From: Chloroflexota bacterium
GTDB lineage: Bacteria > Chloroflexota > Dehalococcoidia > Dehalococcoidales > RBG-16-60-22
Length of the DNA stretch: 16,061 bases
Direction: 5' to 3'
Assembly (NCBI GenBank): GCA_016875955.1
Contig: VGOH01000008.1
Location: 1-16,061, forward strand
Shown: one piece after another, positions 13,747 through 16,061 of the stretch
Layout of the letters: each line of letters opens with the position of its first letter
How positions within the stretch are numbered: the stretch's first letter is position 1
The notes under the pieces: generated by a model
The model's database searches: none
The model's input: only the letters and a program-made list of their open reading frames with translations
Told to the model about the DNA's origin: nothing
Made by a program: the position numbers and the translations under genes

Positions 13747-15117
13747 ATGGCGGAAAAAATACCCGGCGGCGTCACCATGGAGAAGATAGTCTCGCTCAGC
13801 CAGCGGCGGGGCTTCATCTTCCCGAGCAGCGAGATTTATGGCGGGCTGTCAAGCTGCTGGGACTACGGGCCGCTGGGGGTGGAGTTGAAGCAGAACGTAA
13901 AACAGGCCTGGTGGCGCGCCATGGTACACGAGCGAGATGATATGGTGGGGCTTGACGCCAGCATCCTGATGCACCCGCAGACGTGGGCGGCCAGCGGCCA
14001 CCTGGAGCAGTTCGCCGACCCGCTGGTGGAGTGCAAAAATTGTCATCAGAGATTTCGCAGCGACGAGGTCGCCGATAAAAACTGCCCCGCCTGCGGTGGG
14101 GAACTGACGGAGCCGCACCTTTTTAACCTCATGTTCAAGACCTTCATGGGGCCGGTGGAGGAAGAAGCCAACGTGGTCTACCTGCGGCCGGAGACAGCGC
14201 AGGGCATGTTTGTCAATTTTCAGAACGTGCTCAACACGACACGCAAGCGGCTGCCCTTCGGCATCGCCCAGCTGGGAAAGGCCTTCCGCAATGAAATCAC
14301 CACCGGTAACTTCATCTTCCGCAGTCGTGAATTCGAGCAGATGGAAATAGAGTATTTCGTCCGGCCGGAGACGGCCGATGAATGGTTCAACTACTGGGTT
14401 GAGGAAAGACAAAAATGGTACCTGAACCTGGGCATCAGACAGGAGAACCTGCGCCTGCGCCCCCACCGCAAGGAGGAGCTGGCCCACTATGCCCGGAAGT
14501 GCTCTGACATCGACTACAAGTTTCCCATGGGCTGGGCCGAGCTGGAGGGCATCGCCAACCGCGGCGACTACGACCTGACGCAGCATGCCAGGTACAGTGG
14601 CAAAGAGTTGAGATACTTTGACGAAGAAGCCAACGAGCACATTGTGCCCTATATCATTGAGCCATCGGCAGGCGTGGACCGCTCGGTGCTGGCCTTCCTC
14701 TGCGACGCCTATGATGAGGAAATGGCCCAGGGCGAGCTGCGGGTGGTGCTCCATCTTAATCCCGCCCTGGCCCCCTACAAAGTGGCCGTTCTCCCGTTGA
14801 GCAAGAAGGAAAATCTGGTGAAAGTTTCCCGGGAGGTATACGACATCCTGCGACCATGCTGGATGGTCCACTACGATGATACCCAGAGCATCGGACGGCG
14901 TTACCGCCGCCAGGACGAAGTCGGCACCCCGTTCTGCGTCACCATCGACTTCCAGTCGCTGGAGGACAAGCAGGTTACCATCCGCGAGCGCGACAGCATG
15001 AACCAGATACGCGTGCCCATCGCCACCCTCAAGAATACGCTCGCCGCCAAGCTGGCCGGCGAAGACCTCTTCATTCTGCCAGAGGGCGGCCAAATATGGA
15101 AGGAAGAAGGGAAATAG
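13747..15117 (+). CDS. glyS: Glycine--tRNA ligase, single-chain (alpha2) class II type
   Basis: A 456-residue glycyl-tRNA synthetase of the dimeric type found in archaea, eukaryotes and some bacteria, not the alpha2beta2 bacterial type. Class II features are GFIFPSSEIYGG and WDYGPLGVELK near the start, motif 2 as LRPETAQGMF (146-155) and GKAFRNEIT (177-185), REFEQMEIEYF (194-204), and motif 3 as EPSAGVDRSVLAFL. An inserted zinc-ribbon-like segment has C96, C99, C113 and C116. The anticodon-binding domain begins near YKVAVLPLSKKE. Start ATG at 13747 follows AAGGAG at eight bases; an internal ATG at 13777 is the alternative. Length is a little short of the ~500 residues of Thermus-type enzymes. 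The preceding gap of 37 bases suggests possible readthrough from the DUF1648 gene. Confidence 0.96.
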   Translation: MAEKIPGGVTMEKIVSLSQRRGFIFPSSEIYGGLSSCWDYGPLGVELKQNVKQAWWRAMVHERDDMVGLDASILMHPQTWAASGHLEQFADPLVECKNCHQRFRSDEVADKNCPACGGELTEPHLFNLMFKTFMGPVEEEANVVYLRPETAQGMFVNFQNVLNTTRKRLPFGIAQLGKAFRNEITTGNFIFRSREFEQMEIEYFVRPETADEWFNYWVEERQKWYLNLGIRQENLRLRPHRKEELAHYARKCSDIDYKFPMGWAELEGIANRGDYDLTQHARYSGKELRYFDEEANEHIVPYIIEPSAGVDRSVLAFLCDAYDEEMAQGELRVVLHLNPALAPYKVAVLPLSKKENLVKVSREVYDILRPCWMVHYDDTQSIGRRYRRQDEVGTPFCVTIDFQSLEDKQVTIRERDSMNQIRVPIATLKNTLAAKLAGEDLFILPEGGQIWKEEGK

Positions 15118-15121
15118 GTAT

Positions 15122-15265
15122 TTAAGAGGGGCGAAGCCCCGTGAAAATAAAGAGGGGAGCCCCAGACAAGTCCATTATTAAAGGGGAGTTTAAGAGGGGC
15201 GCTAGCCCCTCTTTCCCAAAATCTTTCCCCTTCCCTTTGAAGGGGAAGGGGATAAAGGGGATGGG
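15122..15265. repeat. G-rich hairpin cluster between glyS and sbcD
   Basis: The 159-bp spacer holds several G/C arms. They are GGGGC (15128-15132) / GCCCC (15136-15140); a perfect 9-bp stem AAGAGGGGC (15192-15200) / GCCCCTCTT (15205-15213) with loop GCTA; and CCCCTTCCCTT / AAGGGGAAGGGG around 15227-15251. It shares the GAGGGG/CCCCTC style of the A/B element but not its overall sequence. It may be a terminator region after glyS or a decayed relative of the repeat family. Confidence 0.55.
15192..15213 (+). terminator. Possible terminator hairpin after glyS
   Basis: A 9-bp perfect stem with a four-base loop is followed by TTCCC and, further on, ATCTTTCC. It lies 75 bases after the glyS stop and 64 bases before sbcD. 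The missing pure T-run makes it only a fair candidate. Confidence 0.35.
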
Positions 15266-15276
15266 GCTAAAATCTG

Positions 15277-16061
15277 ATGAAAATCCTCCACTTCGCCGAC
15301 TTACACCTCGGCGTTGAGACCTATGGACGCACTGACACCGCCACCGGGCTGTCCACACGCCTTCTTGATTCCCTGGCTTCACTGGACAAGGTCGTTGATT
15401 ACGCCATAGAAAACAGCGTGGACCTGGTCATCTTCTGCGGGGACGCCTACAAGACCCGTGAGCCCACCCAGACCCAGCAGCGCGAGTTTGCCAAGCGCAT
15501 CAGCCGCCTCTCCGCCGCCGATATCCCCATCTTTCTCCTGGTGGGCAACCACGACCTGCCCAATGCCGTCGGCCGCGCCACCAGCACTGAAATCTTTGAT
15601 ACGCTGTCGGTGAAGAACGTCTATGTCTCAAACCGCCCCGATATTTTCAAAATTCCCACCCGCGGCGGCACGGTGCAGGTGGCCTCGCTGCCGTGGCTGA
15701 CGAGAAGAGTCCTGGGCAGCCGCGAGGAGACCAAGAACCTGGACTTTGAGCAGATGCGAGAAAAACTGCAGCAAACGCTCGCCGGGGCCATTGAGCACCA
15801 CATTTCAAAACTGGACCCGGCCCTGCCTGCCATCCTCGCCGCCCATGTCTGGGTCACTGGCGCCCGGGTCGGCACGGAGAAACAGATGACCATCGGGCAG
15901 GAGCACGAGCTGCTGCTGAGCAACGTGACCAATCCCATCTTTGACTACATCGCCCTGGGCCACATCCACCGCCACCAGGTCCTGTCCGAAAGCCCGCCCG
16001 TCGTCTACGCTGGCAGCCTGTCGCGTCTCGACTTCAGCGATGAGAATGACGAAAAGGGTTT
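15277..16061 (+). CDS. sbcD: SbcD/Mre11-type DNA repair exonuclease (N-terminal part; runs off the window)
   Basis: The first 261 codons of a calcineurin-like metallophosphoesterase of the SbcD/Mre11 family, the nuclease partner of the SbcC/Rad50 ATPase that processes DNA ends and hairpins. Motifs are in order: FADLHLG (Asp8, His10), FCGDAYKTREPT (Asp56), VGNHDLPNA (Asn91, His92), AAHVWVTG, and ALGHIHRHQ. The segment NRPDIFKIPTRGGTVQVASLPW is the usual strand between motifs. The frame is open to the window end, with the capping domain still to come. The ATG at 15277 has only a weak G-rich upstream site. An sbcC/rad50 gene would be expected just downstream. Its position beside hairpin-rich DNA is noted but is probably coincidence. 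Confidence 0.93.
   Translation, partial: MKILHFADLHLGVETYGRTDTATGLSTRLLDSLASLDKVVDYAIENSVDLVIFCGDAYKTREPTQTQQREFAKRISRLSAADIPIFLLVGNHDLPNAVGRATSTEIFDTLSVKNVYVSNRPDIFKIPTRGGTVQVASLPWLTRRVLGSREETKNLDFEQMREKLQQTLAGAIEHHISKLDPALPAILAAHVWVTGARVGTEKQMTIGQEHELLLSNVTNPIFDYIALGHIHRHQVLSESPPVVYAGSLSRLDFSDENDEKG

Noticed and set aside
13849..15093. A 414-codon open frame antisense to glyS
   Set aside because: It mirrors a high-GC, well-identified synthetase gene and its translation has no recognisable family features. Such long antisense frames are a codon-bias artefact.

Overview
The window reads as a chromosomal stretch of an anaerobic bacterium with a folate-based one-carbon (Wood-Ljungdahl type) pathway. 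Signs are a tungsten-type aldehyde:ferredoxin oxidoreductase, a MetV-MetF pair (the acetogen-type methylenetetrahydrofolate reductase), an FMN/iron-sulfur diaphorase module, and several GTG starts behind good Shine-Dalgarno sites. Gene style (the single-chain GlyRS, the winged-helix family, short housekeeping clusters separated by G-rich hairpin repeats) makes me think of Chloroflexota, perhaps Dehalococcoidia. That placement is an impression, not something proven by the sequence.

Layout. At 1-260 (-) is the start of a pyruvate/acetoin dehydrogenase E1 alpha gene. A divergent intergenic region with repeat copy A (374-589) separates it from a single-gene AOR unit (760-2589, +). Convergent to AOR lie queA and a small ABM-like gene (2651-4057, -). 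A terminator-like hairpin (~4123-4154) follows the main cluster of the window. That cluster is five tightly packed minus-strand genes, 8238 down to 4209, in transcription order HoxU/NuoG-N-like, NuoE-like, NuoF-like, MetV, MetF. Repeat copy B (8346-8564) is an inverted copy of A and sits in the next divergent intergenic region. Then come surE, acpS and an MFS transporter (8669-11148, +), convergent with a frameshifted cupin gene (11153-11483, -). A minus-strand unit at 12603-11760 encodes an unrecognised 243-residue protein and a possible 21-residue peptide. It has a consensus promoter with a palindrome at the start point and ends in a 13-bp hairpin. On the plus strand follow a winged-helix regulator overlapping a DUF1648-like membrane protein, a dimeric-type glycyl-tRNA synthetase, a hairpin-rich spacer, and the first 261 codons of an SbcD/Mre11-type nuclease.

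How it works together. The most informative unit is the diaphorase-MetV-MetF cluster. Gene order, 9-18 nt spacing and stop codons placed against the next ribosome binding site argue that the five proteins are made together. A reasonable model is a soluble NAD(P)H-oxidising module (NuoE/F plus HoxU-like) that passes electrons through iron-sulfur centres to MetV and then to the flavin of MetF, to reduce methylene-THF to methyl-THF. In characterised acetogens this electron-input role is filled by RnfC2 or HdrABC-MvhD proteins, so a HoxEFU-type partner would be a different arrangement. The second point of interest is the ~217-bp A/B element. It has terminal inverted repeats enclosing three strong hairpins, and its two inverted copies bracket the AOR-to-MetF block.
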